NCBI RefSeq assembly: GCF_000702665.1
Contig: NZ_JNJA01000001.1
Coordinates: 558,001 to 622,000, forward strand
DNA from: Solidesulfovibrio alcoholivorans DSM 5433
GTDB taxonomy: Bacteria; Desulfobacterota; Desulfovibrionia; Desulfovibrionales; Desulfovibrionaceae
DNA: 64,000 nt
Direction of reading: 5' to 3'
The notes below the pieces were generated by a model. The model did not search any database, was not told the DNA's origin, and was given only the letters and a program-made list of their open reading frames with translations. Below, piece by piece: positions 9,602 through 17,521 of the stretch. Position 1 is the first letter of the stretch. Every line of letters begins with the position of its first letter. Both the position numbers and the translations under genes were made by a program.

Positions 9602-10741
9602 ATGAGCGATTCCACTCTCGTTATCGCACCAGTGGCCGGTCAGGCCGATCTGGAGGCCTTCATCCGCTACGCCTGGGAAATATACCGCGACGACCCGCTG
9701 TGGGTGCCGCCGCTTGTTCCCATGCAGCGCGAATTCCTGGACCGGGACAAGGGGCCGTTTTTCGAGTTCGGCCAGGCCGAATACTTCCTGGCGCGGCGGG
9801 GCGACCGCATCGTCGGGCGCATCAGCGCCCAGATCAACGGCCTCTACGAGAAGCACCACGACGCCGAGACCGGCTTTTTCGGTTTCTTCGAGTGCGAAAA
9901 CAACCGCGAGACCGCCCACGCCCTGTTCGACGCCGCGGCCGCCTGGGTGCGCGAACGCGGCAAGACCCGGATTCTCGGGCCGCTGTCCTTTTCCATCTAC
10001 GACGAAGTGGGCCTGCTTGTGTACGGCTACGACAGCCCGCCGTGCATGATGCAGACGCACAATCCCCCCTATTACGAAGACCTCGTCACCTCCTGGGGTT
10101 TTACCAAAACCTACGACTGGTACGCCTACCGCATCTGCTGGAAGCCGGGCATGGACGCGAAAAAGCTGGCCAAGATGCGCGACGCCATTCTTTCGCGCCA
10201 GAAGTGCGAAATCCTGCCCATCGAGCGCAAGGATTTCGCCAAGCGCGCGCCGCAGGTCAAGGAGCTTTTCAACGACATCTGGGGCAAGAACTGGGGCCAT
10301 ATTCCCCTCACCGACCGGCAGTTCCAGGATATCTTCGTCACGTTGCAGCCCCTGGTGCGCCCGGATCTCGAAAGCATGATCCTCGACGGCGACGACATTG
10401 TGGCCTTTTCCGTCGTTTCCCCGGACATGAACCGCTCGGTGAAGAAGTTCAACGGCAAGTTCGGTCTGTGGCAGAAGCTCCGGCTGCTCTGGGATTGCCG
10501 CGTGCGCCCGCTTACCCACTGCCGCGCCATCATCATGGGCGTGGCCAAGTCCCATCAGTGGAAACGCCTGCACCACGCCATCATCCTCAACATCATCGTC
10601 AACTTCCTCGAAAACCATCCCAAGATGGAATACTGCGACTGCTCCCTGATCCCGGAATCCCTGGAACAGTGGAACAAGACGCTGCTCGATTACGGTGGCG
10701 AACGGTACAAGATTTTCCGGCTTTATGACCGCGCCGTCTGA
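9602..10741 (+). CDS. YghO/bCerS-like acyltransferase (GNAT fold), possible bacterial ceramide synthase
   Basis: A 379-residue cytoplasmic protein with a GNAT-like layout: PVAGQADLEAFIRYAWEIYRDDPLWVPPL at the N-terminus, FFEFGQAEYFLARRGDRIVGRISAQ near residue 55, and the central RILGPLSFSIYDEVGLLV. This arrangement resembles E. coli YghO and the bacterial ceramide synthases (bCerS) that N-acylate a sphingoid base. The family link is from memory of those sequences, not a search. Having it in one operon with an SPT-like enzyme strengthens the ceramide reading. No ceramide reductase (CerR) or dedicated acyl carrier is seen here, so the pathway would need genes elsewhere. Confidence 0.72.
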   Translation: MSDSTLVIAPVAGQADLEAFIRYAWEIYRDDPLWVPPLVPMQREFLDRDKGPFFEFGQAEYFLARRGDRIVGRISAQINGLYEKHHDAETGFFGFFECENNRETAHALFDAAAAWVRERGKTRILGPLSFSIYDEVGLLVYGYDSPPCMMQTHNPPYYEDLVTSWGFTKTYDWYAYRICWKPGMDAKKLAKMRDAILSRQKCEILPIERKDFAKRAPQVKELFNDIWGKNWGHIPLTDRQFQDIFVTLQPLVRPDLESMILDGDDIVAFSVVSPDMNRSVKKFNGKFGLWQKLRLLWDCRVRPLTHCRAIIMGVAKSHQWKRLHHAIILNIIVNFLENHPKMEYCDCSLIPESLEQWNKTLLDYGGERYKIFRLYDRAV

Positions 10742-12395
10742 CGGGCCGGCGCTGCGGCGCGACTGGTTCGCCGTCGCGCTGTGCGCCCTGGCCGTCTTTT
10801 TCGTGGCCCATCGCCTGGGGCTGGCCTCGCCCTGTGTCGTCAACGACGACGTGCGCCAGCAACTCTTCTGGATGGCCCGCTGGCTCGACCCTTCCCTCTA
10901 TCCGTCCGATCTGCTCGGCGACTACGCCGCGGCCTATGTGCCGCCCGCGCTCAAGGCGCTGTACTACGCCGCGGCCAAAGGCAGCGGCATCGATCCCCTG
11001 GCGTTTTCCAAATGGCTGACCGGAGGCCTGTTCGTCGTGCTGGCGCTGGCCTTTTTCGGCATGGGCGCGGCTCTCGAAGGCCGGATGCTGGGGTTTGTCT
11101 GCGCGGCCATGGCCTGCTGTCTGCCGTATTTCATCAAAAGCATTTCCGGCGGCCTGTCGCGCTCCTTTGCGCCGCCGTTTCTGGCGCTTTTTTTTCTCGC
11201 CTGGGTGCGCCGCAGCGGCCTGGGCATGGCGCTTTCCCTGCTCGCCCAGGCGCTTTTTATTCCCTATATCGCCGTACTCTGCGCCTTTTGCGCCTGTTGC
11301 GACGTCTTTTGGGCCCGCATCACGGACCGGGAAGCCGGCGTCTTTCCGGCGCGGCCCTGGCACGGTGCGGCGCTTCTCGCTGCCGCCGCCCTGGTCTGGG
11401 CCTTCAACCACGGCCTGACCACGGCCGGGTTCGGCCCCCTTGTCGGGCGCAAGACCCTGGCCGCCGCGCCCGAATTTTCCGCTGCCGGCCGCCTGGATCT
11501 CTACCCTCTGCCCAACCCCTTTTTCGACCTCGTGTACTGGCCCTTCGAGAGCATCGGCCTCTTTCTCGACATCGGCCTTTTCGCCGGCATCGTGAGCCTT
11601 GCCGTGCTGCTGCCGTTTCTCGTCATCGGCCTGCGCCGCGCGCCGTGGCCGCAACTTGCCTCCCGTGCCGGGCGGCAGGCGGCCGCGCTGCTGGTCGGGT
11701 CCCTGCTGCTCTATGTGCTGGCGCGGATCGTGGCGCTCAGGCTCTTCGTGCCCGACCGCTACATCGCTTACACCGTCAATATGCTCTACGCCCTGGGGCT
11801 TGCCGTGGCACTGCGCCACGCCCTGGCGCGGCCCCTGGCCGCGCCGGCCGGGCGCGCCGCCCTTTGCGTCGCGGCCCTGGCGCTTGGCATGTGGCGCTTG
11901 AGCGGCGCCGGACTTTACGACTACCGCGCGGACGCGCCGCTTTACGCGGCCGTGGCGCGCCTGCCCAAGGACGCGCTTCTAGCCGGCAATCCCAAGCTGC
12001 TCGACAACGTACTCACTTTCGGCCGGCGCAACGTCGTGGCCTCCTATGAGCTGGCACACCCTTGGAGTACGGGGTACTGGGCCATGTATTATCCGCGCCT
12101 GGCGCATCAGGCCGAGGCCTATTACGCCAAGGACCCGGCCATGGTGCTCGATTTCGCCAGGGCCTACGGCGTCACGCACATGGTCGTGCGCGAAGCGGAC
12201 CTGACGCCCGGGGCCGCCGTCAAGGGGCCGCTTTTCGCGCCCTTTGACGCCCGCATCGCGGCCCTTGCCGCGACGCCCGGCAAATTCGCCCTTCTCGACG
12301 CGGCGAAATTCCCCTATACAAGCCCCGAACCCGGCGTGCGTCTGGTGGACCTGCGGCCGCTTCTGTCCGAAAAAACGCCGGCCGCCGCACCGTAA
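10725..12395 (+). CDS. Multi-pass membrane protein, GT-C-like
   Basis: A 556-residue polytopic membrane protein with about ten predicted helices and a soluble C-terminal tail. It begins at ATG 10725, inside the last codons of the acyltransferase gene (17-base overlap). After helix 1 the sequence VVNDDVRQQLFWM puts an acidic pair in the position GT-C glycosyltransferases use for catalysis. The C-terminal region (DNVLTFGRRNVVASYELAHPW) looks like the periplasmic domain of such enzymes. No precise family is recognised. The overlap and context suggest it glycosylates the lipid built by the adjacent genes, but a flippase or other membrane role is not excluded. Confidence 0.68.
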   Translation: MTAPSDGPALRRDWFAVALCALAVFFVAHRLGLASPCVVNDDVRQQLFWMARWLDPSLYPSDLLGDYAAAYVPPALKALYYAAAKGSGIDPLAFSKWLTGGLFVVLALAFFGMGAALEGRMLGFVCAAMACCLPYFIKSISGGLSRSFAPPFLALFFLAWVRRSGLGMALSLLAQALFIPYIAVLCAFCACCDVFWARITDREAGVFPARPWHGAALLAAAALVWAFNHGLTTAGFGPLVGRKTLAAAPEFSAAGRLDLYPLPNPFFDLVYWPFESIGLFLDIGLFAGIVSLAVLLPFLVIGLRRAPWPQLASRAGRQAAALLVGSLLLYVLARIVALRLFVPDRYIAYTVNMLYALGLAVALRHALARPLAAPAGRAALCVAALALGMWRLSGAGLYDYRADAPLYAAVARLPKDALLAGNPKLLDNVLTFGRRNVVASYELAHPWSTGYWAMYYPRLAHQAEAYYAKDPAMVLDFARAYGVTHMVVREADLTPGAAVKGPLFAPFDARIAALAATPGKFALLDAAKFPYTSPEPGVRLVDLRPLLSEKTPAAAP

Positions 12396-12441
12396 AATGT
12401 CCCAGCGCGCCTGCAACGTCGAATAGCCAAGGTCGTAAGCC

Positions 12442-13398
12442 ATGCCGGATATGCTTTCCATCATCATTCCGCTTTACAACGAGCAAGACAACATCGCGCC
12501 GCTTTACGACAAGCTCGACGCCGTGCTGCCGGGCCTGGGCCATCCGTACGAGATCATTCTGGTCAACGACGGTTCGGGCGACGCCACGCGCGAACGGTTG
12601 GACGCTTTGGCCTGTCGCGACGACCGCATCCGCGTCGTGCATCTGCGCCGCAATTTCGGTCAGACCGCGGCCATGATGGCCGGCATCGACATGGCCCGGG
12701 GCGATATCCTCATCCCCATGGACGGCGACCTGCAAAACGACCCGGCCGACATCCCGCGCCTGCTCGCCAAGCTCGACGAGGGTTACGACGTGGTCTCCGG
12801 CTGGCGCAAGGACCGCAAGGACAACCCCATCAAGCGCAATTTTCCCAGCCGCGTGGCCAACGGGCTCATCTCCGTCATCTCCGGGGTGCGGTTGCACGAC
12901 TACGGCTGTTCGCTCAAGGCCTATCGCCGCGCGATCATCAAGGGCGTGAAGCTCTACGGCGAGATGCACCGTTTCATCCCCATCCACGCCGCCTGGCAGG
13001 GCGCGCGCGTGACCGAGGTGGGCGTCGCCCACCATCCGCGCATCCACGGCGAGTCCAAGTACGGCATCGAGCGCACGGTCAAGGTCATCCTGGACCTCAT
13101 GACCGTCAAATTCCTGGACAAGTACGCCCAGAAGCCGATGTACCTCTTCGGCGGCTTCGGTTTGGCCAGCATCGCGGCCTCGATCGGGTTTTTCCTCTTC
13201 ATGCTCTATTGCAAATTCTTTCTGGGCAAGAGCTTCATCGAGACGCCGCTGCCCCTGGCCGTGGTCATGTTCATGCTCATCGGCATCATCGCCATCTTCA
13301 TGGGCCTTATCGCCGAGATCCTCATGCGCACCTACCACGAATCCCAGGACAAGCCGACCTATATCGTGGACTGCACGCGTAACTGTAAGGAGCCCTGA
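12442..13398 (+). CDS. Polyprenyl-phosphate glycosyltransferase, GT2 (ArnC/GtrB/DPM1-like)
   Basis: A 318-residue family-2 glycosyltransferase. The N-terminal GT-A domain contains SIIIPLYNEQDNI, the nucleotide-sugar-binding VNDGSGDAT and MDGDLQNDPADI (DxD-like). Two transmembrane helices near residues 233-255 and 270-295 anchor it at the C-terminus. Enzymes of this shape move a sugar from a nucleotide donor onto undecaprenyl phosphate on the cytoplasmic side. The product is the donor that GT-C enzymes such as the two encoded upstream use outside, so the set could work as one pathway. Confidence 0.88.
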   Translation: MPDMLSIIIPLYNEQDNIAPLYDKLDAVLPGLGHPYEIILVNDGSGDATRERLDALACRDDRIRVVHLRRNFGQTAAMMAGIDMARGDILIPMDGDLQNDPADIPRLLAKLDEGYDVVSGWRKDRKDNPIKRNFPSRVANGLISVISGVRLHDYGCSLKAYRRAIIKGVKLYGEMHRFIPIHAAWQGARVTEVGVAHHPRIHGESKYGIERTVKVILDLMTVKFLDKYAQKPMYLFGGFGLASIAASIGFFLFMLYCKFFLGKSFIETPLPLAVVMFMLIGIIAIFMGLIAEILMRTYHESQDKPTYIVDCTRNCKEP

Positions 13399-13497
13399 AG
13401 GGGGTCTTCCGTGCGGAAATCTGCGGCCTTGTCCAGTACGACGAAGACAGACCGGCGGCCGGCGCGAACGCGCCGGGCAGGCAAGGGGGGCTAGGCC

Positions 13498-15360
13498 GTG
13501 TGCGGCATCTGCGGTTTCCTCGGCCCCGGGGACGCGGCAGCGCTTGCCGCCATGAACGCGCGGCTTTCCCGGCGCGGTCCGGATGGGGAGGGCGTCTATG
13601 CCGACCCGGCCGCGGGCGTGCATCTGGCCCATCGCCGCCTCGCCATCATCGACCTCGAAGGCGGCCGCCAGCCCATGGCGACGGCTGACGGGGCCCTTGT
13701 CGTCACCTACAACGGCGAGATCTACAACCACGAGGCCCTGCGCAGCCGGCTCGAGGCGCGCGGCCACCGCTTCGTTACCGACCACAGCGACACCGAAGTG
13801 CTGCTCCACGGCTGGCGCGAGTGGGGCGAGGAACTGCCTTCGCACTTAAGCGGCATGTGGGCCTTCGCCCTCTACGACAAGCGCCGGGGGGTGCTTTTCT
13901 GCTGCCGTGACCGCTTCGGCAAGAAGCCCTTTTTCTATGCCGCGCGGCCCGGTTTCTTCGCTTTCGCCTCCGAGCTTACCGCCCTGGTCGCGCATCCGGC
14001 CCTGGCCGGGGCCACGGTTTCCCGCACGGCGCTTCGCAAGTATTTCGCCTACGGCTTCATCCCCGCGCCGAACGCCCTTTATGCCGGCACGCACAAGCTC
14101 GCGGGCGGCGAAAGCCTGCTCGTGGACGTGCGCGACGGCGCGGTCGTCAAACGCCGCTGGTGGTCGTTTTGCCTGGAGCCGGACGAGTCCCTTGTCGCGG
14201 CCGGTGAGGCGCGTATGGCGGCGCGTGTCCTGGAGCTGCTCGACGCGGCCGTGGCCAGGCGGCTCATGAGCGACGTGCCGCTCGGGGTGTTTCTCTCCGG
14301 CGGCGTCGATTCCTCGGCCGTGACCGCCCTGGCCGCGCGCCACGCCCCGGATGTGGCCGCCTTTTCCATCGGCTTCGACGACCCGGCTTTCGACGAGTCG
14401 GGCAAGGCGCGCGAGGCCGCGGCCTGCTGCCGCGTCGCGCATCACGTCGCCACGCTGACCCTTGGCAACGCCCTGGCGCTCATGCCCGACATTGTCGGCC
14501 GCCTCGACGAGCCCATGGGCGACGTGTCGCTCATCCCCACGGCGCTCCTGTGCCGCGAGACGCGCAGCCACGTCACCGTGGCCCTTGGCGGCGACGGCGC
14601 GGACGAGCTTTTCGCCGGCTACGATCCGTTCAAGGCCATCCGCGTCGCGAAGTGCTATTCCCGCCTTGCGCCGAAGCCCCTGCACGACGCCCTGGCGCTG
14701 CTCGCCGCGCGCCTGCCCGTGGGCCACGGCTACATGGCGATGTCGTTTAAGATAAACCGCTTCCTGCGCGGCCTTTCCCATCCGGCCAGGTTCTGGAACC
14801 CGGTCTGGCTCGGGCCGCTCGATCCCGAGGGCATCGCCGCGCTATTTCGCGAGCCCGTGGACCCCGAGGAACTCTACAGCGAAGCCGTCGAAGTCTTCGA
14901 CGCCTGCCCGTCGCGCGACATGGTGGACAAGACCATGGAGTTCTACACGCGGCTTTATATGCAGGACGACATCCTGGTCAAAACCGACCGGGCCGGCATG
15001 ATGCATTCCCTGGAGGTGCGCGCGCCGTTTCTCGACGGCGAGCTTACGGACTATGTGCGCCGCATCCCGCACCGTTTCAAATTCCGAAACGGCACCACCA
15101 AGTACATCCTCAAAAAAGCCCTGGAGCCGCTTCTGCCAAGGCACGTCATCTACCGCAAGAAGCAGGGTTTCGGCGTGCCCGTCGGCCGCTGGCTGGCGGA
15201 AGGGTTGCTGCCCATGGGCGATCCCTCGCCTCTCGAGGCGCCCCTCGATGCCGGCTACGCCGCGGACCGCATCCGCGAGCAACGCCAGGGCAGGGCAGAC
15301 CACCGCCTTTTCCTGTGGAACCTTTGGGTGTTGCGCCACGCCGCGCTTTCGGGGGTGTGA
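13498..15360 (+). CDS. Asparagine synthase-type glutamine amidotransferase (first copy)
   Basis: A 620-residue AsnB-type enzyme starting at GTG 13498. The mature N-terminus is CGICGF, whose Cys2 is the glutaminase nucleophile. NGEIYNH and FGKKPFFY belong to the Ntn-hydrolase domain. The synthetase half has the ATP-pyrophosphatase motif LSGGVDSS. It differs clearly from the second copy 2.2 kb downstream, so this is not a recent duplication. AsnB-like enzymes in polysaccharide loci often amidate uronic acids or glycan precursors rather than make asparagine, and the glycosyltransferase and methyltransferase neighbours favour that role here. Confidence 0.9.
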   Translation: MCGICGFLGPGDAAALAAMNARLSRRGPDGEGVYADPAAGVHLAHRRLAIIDLEGGRQPMATADGALVVTYNGEIYNHEALRSRLEARGHRFVTDHSDTEVLLHGWREWGEELPSHLSGMWAFALYDKRRGVLFCCRDRFGKKPFFYAARPGFFAFASELTALVAHPALAGATVSRTALRKYFAYGFIPAPNALYAGTHKLAGGESLLVDVRDGAVVKRRWWSFCLEPDESLVAAGEARMAARVLELLDAAVARRLMSDVPLGVFLSGGVDSSAVTALAARHAPDVAAFSIGFDDPAFDESGKAREAAACCRVAHHVATLTLGNALALMPDIVGRLDEPMGDVSLIPTALLCRETRSHVTVALGGDGADELFAGYDPFKAIRVAKCYSRLAPKPLHDALALLAARLPVGHGYMAMSFKINRFLRGLSHPARFWNPVWLGPLDPEGIAALFREPVDPEELYSEAVEVFDACPSRDMVDKTMEFYTRLYMQDDILVKTDRAGMMHSLEVRAPFLDGELTDYVRRIPHRFKFRNGTTKYILKKALEPLLPRHVIYRKKQGFGVPVGRWLAEGLLPMGDPSPLEAPLDAGYAADRIREQRQGRADHRLFLWNLWVLRHAALSGV

Positions 15361-15362
15361 GC

Positions 15363-16235
15363 ATGGACCGCGATCTGCTCGGCTACGTCGTCGCCCGCCG
15401 CCTGCGCGCGCTCCTTGGCGAGGAACGTTTCGCCCGCCTCGGCCGCATTGTGCCGCAGTTCCGGCTGGAGCCCGCGCAGGCCCTGGACCCTTTCACGGTG
15501 GTCGATGCCGCCGTGTTGCAGCTTACGCGGCAGGGACTGGCCATTCCCGGGGCCAGCCTGCTCGTGATCGGCTGCGGCCCGACCAATGGCGCGGGCTACG
15601 CCCTGGCGGCACACGGCGCGGCGCGCGCCGTGTGCCACGATTCCCGGCCCGGCTTCGACGTGGGCGCGGACGCCAAGCACCTCGCCGCCATGACCACCAT
15701 GCACCCCAAGGTGAAGTATGCCGTCTCGGTCGCGCGCGCCGCGCGACTGGCCGATATTCCCGACGCTTTTTTCGACGCCGTGATCGCCGAGCCGGCCGGT
15801 CCCGGCGAGCCGCGCGAAATGGTCGCGATCCTGCGCCGGGTGCTGCGCCCCGGCGGCGTCGTCGTCACGTGCGTGGATTTCCGCGAACCGCTTTCCCGCT
15901 ATCCCTACCACCGGCTGCTCCTGTCCGGCCGCGCCGGGAAACGCCGGCCCGCGCCCGGCGAACGCGGCCCCTGGCGCTGCGACGACCACATCAGTGCCCT
16001 GACCGCCGCCGGCTTCGACGTCACCGTGCCATTTTACGAAAGCGACCCCGAAGCCTTCGCCCAGGTCGCAGGCCGCCTGCACCCCGACTACCGCGACCGC
16101 GACCATGGCCTGCTCGCCGTCACGCGTGCGACGCTCGTGGCGTGCCTCCGGCGGCCAGGGGAGGCGCTGCCTCCCCTGGATTCCTCCGCCGGGGGGGATA
16201 ATCCCCCCCGGCCCCCTTTGACCGATGCTCAGTAG
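15363..16235 (+). CDS. SAM-dependent methyltransferase
   Basis: A class-I-like methyltransferase of 290 residues with the SAM-binding glycine loop LLVIGCGPTNGAGY (about residues 62-75), an acidic residue after strand 2, and LRRVLRPGGVVVTCVDF later in the fold. ATG 15363 lies two bases after the preceding asnB stop. The last 25-30 residues (RPGEALPPLDSSAGGDNPP) are encoded by a palindromic intergenic repeat, so the ancestral stop was probably earlier and the repeat has lengthened the protein. The substrate is unknown; a sugar or lipid head group is likely from context. Confidence 0.75.
   Translation: MDRDLLGYVVARRLRALLGEERFARLGRIVPQFRLEPAQALDPFTVVDAAVLQLTRQGLAIPGASLLVIGCGPTNGAGYALAAHGAARAVCHDSRPGFDVGADAKHLAAMTTMHPKVKYAVSVARAARLADIPDAFFDAVIAEPAGPGEPREMVAILRRVLRPGGVVVTCVDFREPLSRYPYHRLLLSGRAGKRRPAPGERGPWRCDDHISALTAAGFDVTVPFYESDPEAFAQVAGRLHPDYRDRDHGLLAVTRATLVACLRRPGEALPPLDSSAGGDNPPRPPLTDAQ
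16143..16220 (+). repeat. GC-rich REP-like element, copy 1
   Basis: Two perfect hairpins in tandem. The first has 11-base arms with a 3-base loop (16155-16179); the second is CCGGGGGGGAT against ATCCCCCCCGG around one base (16189-16211). The lead-in TGCCTCCGGCGGCCAGG is shared with copies at 19482 and, inverted, at 19903. It overlaps the end of the methyltransferase gene. Confidence 0.85.
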
Positions 16236-16244
16236 GGACTTCAT

Positions 16245-17465
16245 ATGGCTACCCAACCCCCTATAAAAAGTTTTTGGGAGGAGAGAGCGCGAGAGAGGAA
16301 CCCTTTTCCTCAAAAAGGGTTCCTCTCTCGCATTCTTCTCCTCAATTACGAGTACCCCCCGCTAGGCGGCGGAGCGGGGAATGCGACGGCGAACATGGCG
16401 CGGGAGTTGGCGGCGCTCGGGCATGACGTGCGCGTGGTCACGGCCGCGTACAAGGGTCTGCCGGCGCGTGAGCGGGTGGACGGCTTCGAAATCCGCCGCC
16501 TTCCGGCCGTGCGCAGGCATGCCGACCATTGTTCGCCGCTCGAGATGCTGTCGTTTCTGGCAAGCGCGTGCGCGTATCTGCCGGTTGCGGCCGGGGCGTG
16601 GCGGCCGGGCGCCTGCGTGGCCTTTTTCGGCATCCCATGCGGGCCGGCGGCATGGCTGCTCAGGCTCCTTCGCGGCGTGCCCTACGTTGTTTCCCTGCGC
16701 GGCGGCGACGTGCCGGGCTTCCAGCCCTACGACCTGGCCGGCTACCACCGTCTGACCGCGCCGCTGATCCGGTTCTTGTGGCGCCGTGCTGCCGCGGTCG
16801 TGGCCAACAGCCGGGGACTGGCCGATCTGGCCGCGCGCTCGGCCGGCGCGGTCCCCATCCGCATGATCCCGAACGGCGTGGACGCCACGCGCTTTACGCC
16901 CGCCGAGGAGCTCTCGCGCGAAGGGCCGGTGCGACTCGTTTTCGTCGGCAGGCTCGTGCGGCAAAAGGGGCTCGACGTGCTGCTCGAAGCCCTGGCCCGC
17001 CTGCCTGGGGAGGCCTGCTTCGAGGCGACGATCATCGGCGACGGGCCGCTGCGCGCCGATCTTGCCGCCATGGCCGCGCGCCTGGGGCTTGCCGCCAAGG
17101 TGCGCTTCGCCGGCTGGGTGTCCCGCGCCGACATGCCGGAAACGCTGCGTCATGCCGACGCGTTCGTTTTCCCCTCGCGCGACGAGGGCATGCCCAACGC
17201 CGTGCTCGAGGCCATGGCCTCGGGACTGGCCGTGGCCGCCACGCGCATCGCCGGCAACGAGGAGCTTGTGGAAGAAGAACGCACGGGTTTTCTCGTGCCC
17301 CCGGACGATGCCGCCGCGCTGGCGGCGGTCGTCGCCCGGCTCGTCGCCGATCGCAACCTCTGCTGGCGGCTGGGGCAGGCCGGCCGGGAAAAAGTCGTGC
17401 GCGAATACTCCTGGCGCGTGGTGGCCGAGGCGTATGCGGCGCTGTGCGCCCAGGCGGCGCGCTGA
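16245..17465 (+). CDS. GT4-family glycosyltransferase
   Basis: A retaining GT-B glycosyltransferase with RILLLNYEYPPLGGGAGNAT (donor-side glycine loop) and the GT4 motif VFPSRDEGMPNAVLEAMASG that binds the nucleotide sugar. The family normally begins M-R-I-L-L right at that loop. Here the codons before RILLLN come from a 19-bp palindromic repeat, and the only ATG available is at 16245, giving about 29 extra residues (MATQPPIKSFWEERARERNP). The element appears to have landed on the original start. The enzyme probably adds a sugar in the glycoconjugate pathway of this cluster, working between the two amidotransferases. Confidence 0.85.
   Translation: MATQPPIKSFWEERARERNPFPQKGFLSRILLLNYEYPPLGGGAGNATANMARELAALGHDVRVVTAAYKGLPARERVDGFEIRRLPAVRRHADHCSPLEMLSFLASACAYLPVAAGAWRPGACVAFFGIPCGPAAWLLRLLRGVPYVVSLRGGDVPGFQPYDLAGYHRLTAPLIRFLWRRAAAVVANSRGLADLAARSAGAVPIRMIPNGVDATRFTPAEELSREGPVRLVFVGRLVRQKGLDVLLEALARLPGEACFEATIIGDGPLRADLAAMAARLGLAAKVRFAGWVSRADMPETLRHADAFVFPSRDEGMPNAVLEAMASGLAVAATRIAGNEELVEEERTGFLVPPDDAAALAAVVARLVADRNLCWRLGQAGREKVVREYSWRVVAEAYAALCAQAAR
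16289..16331. repeat. Perfect 19-bp inverted repeat at the start of the GT4 gene
   Basis: Left arm 16289-16307 (GCGAGAGAGGAACCCTTTT), 5-base loop CCTCA, right arm 16313-16331. It is preceded by AAAAAGTTTTT at 16266-16276. It has the form of an intergenic REP element. It lies inside the open frame of the glycosyltransferase and replaces the expected start region. No T-run follows on the plus strand, so it is not a typical terminator in that direction. Confidence 0.85.
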
Positions 17466-17521
17466 GGTTCGGGGTGCCGTTGTTCGTTGTTGTAGTCGGA
17501 TAGCAAAAGGCGACGCTTGTT

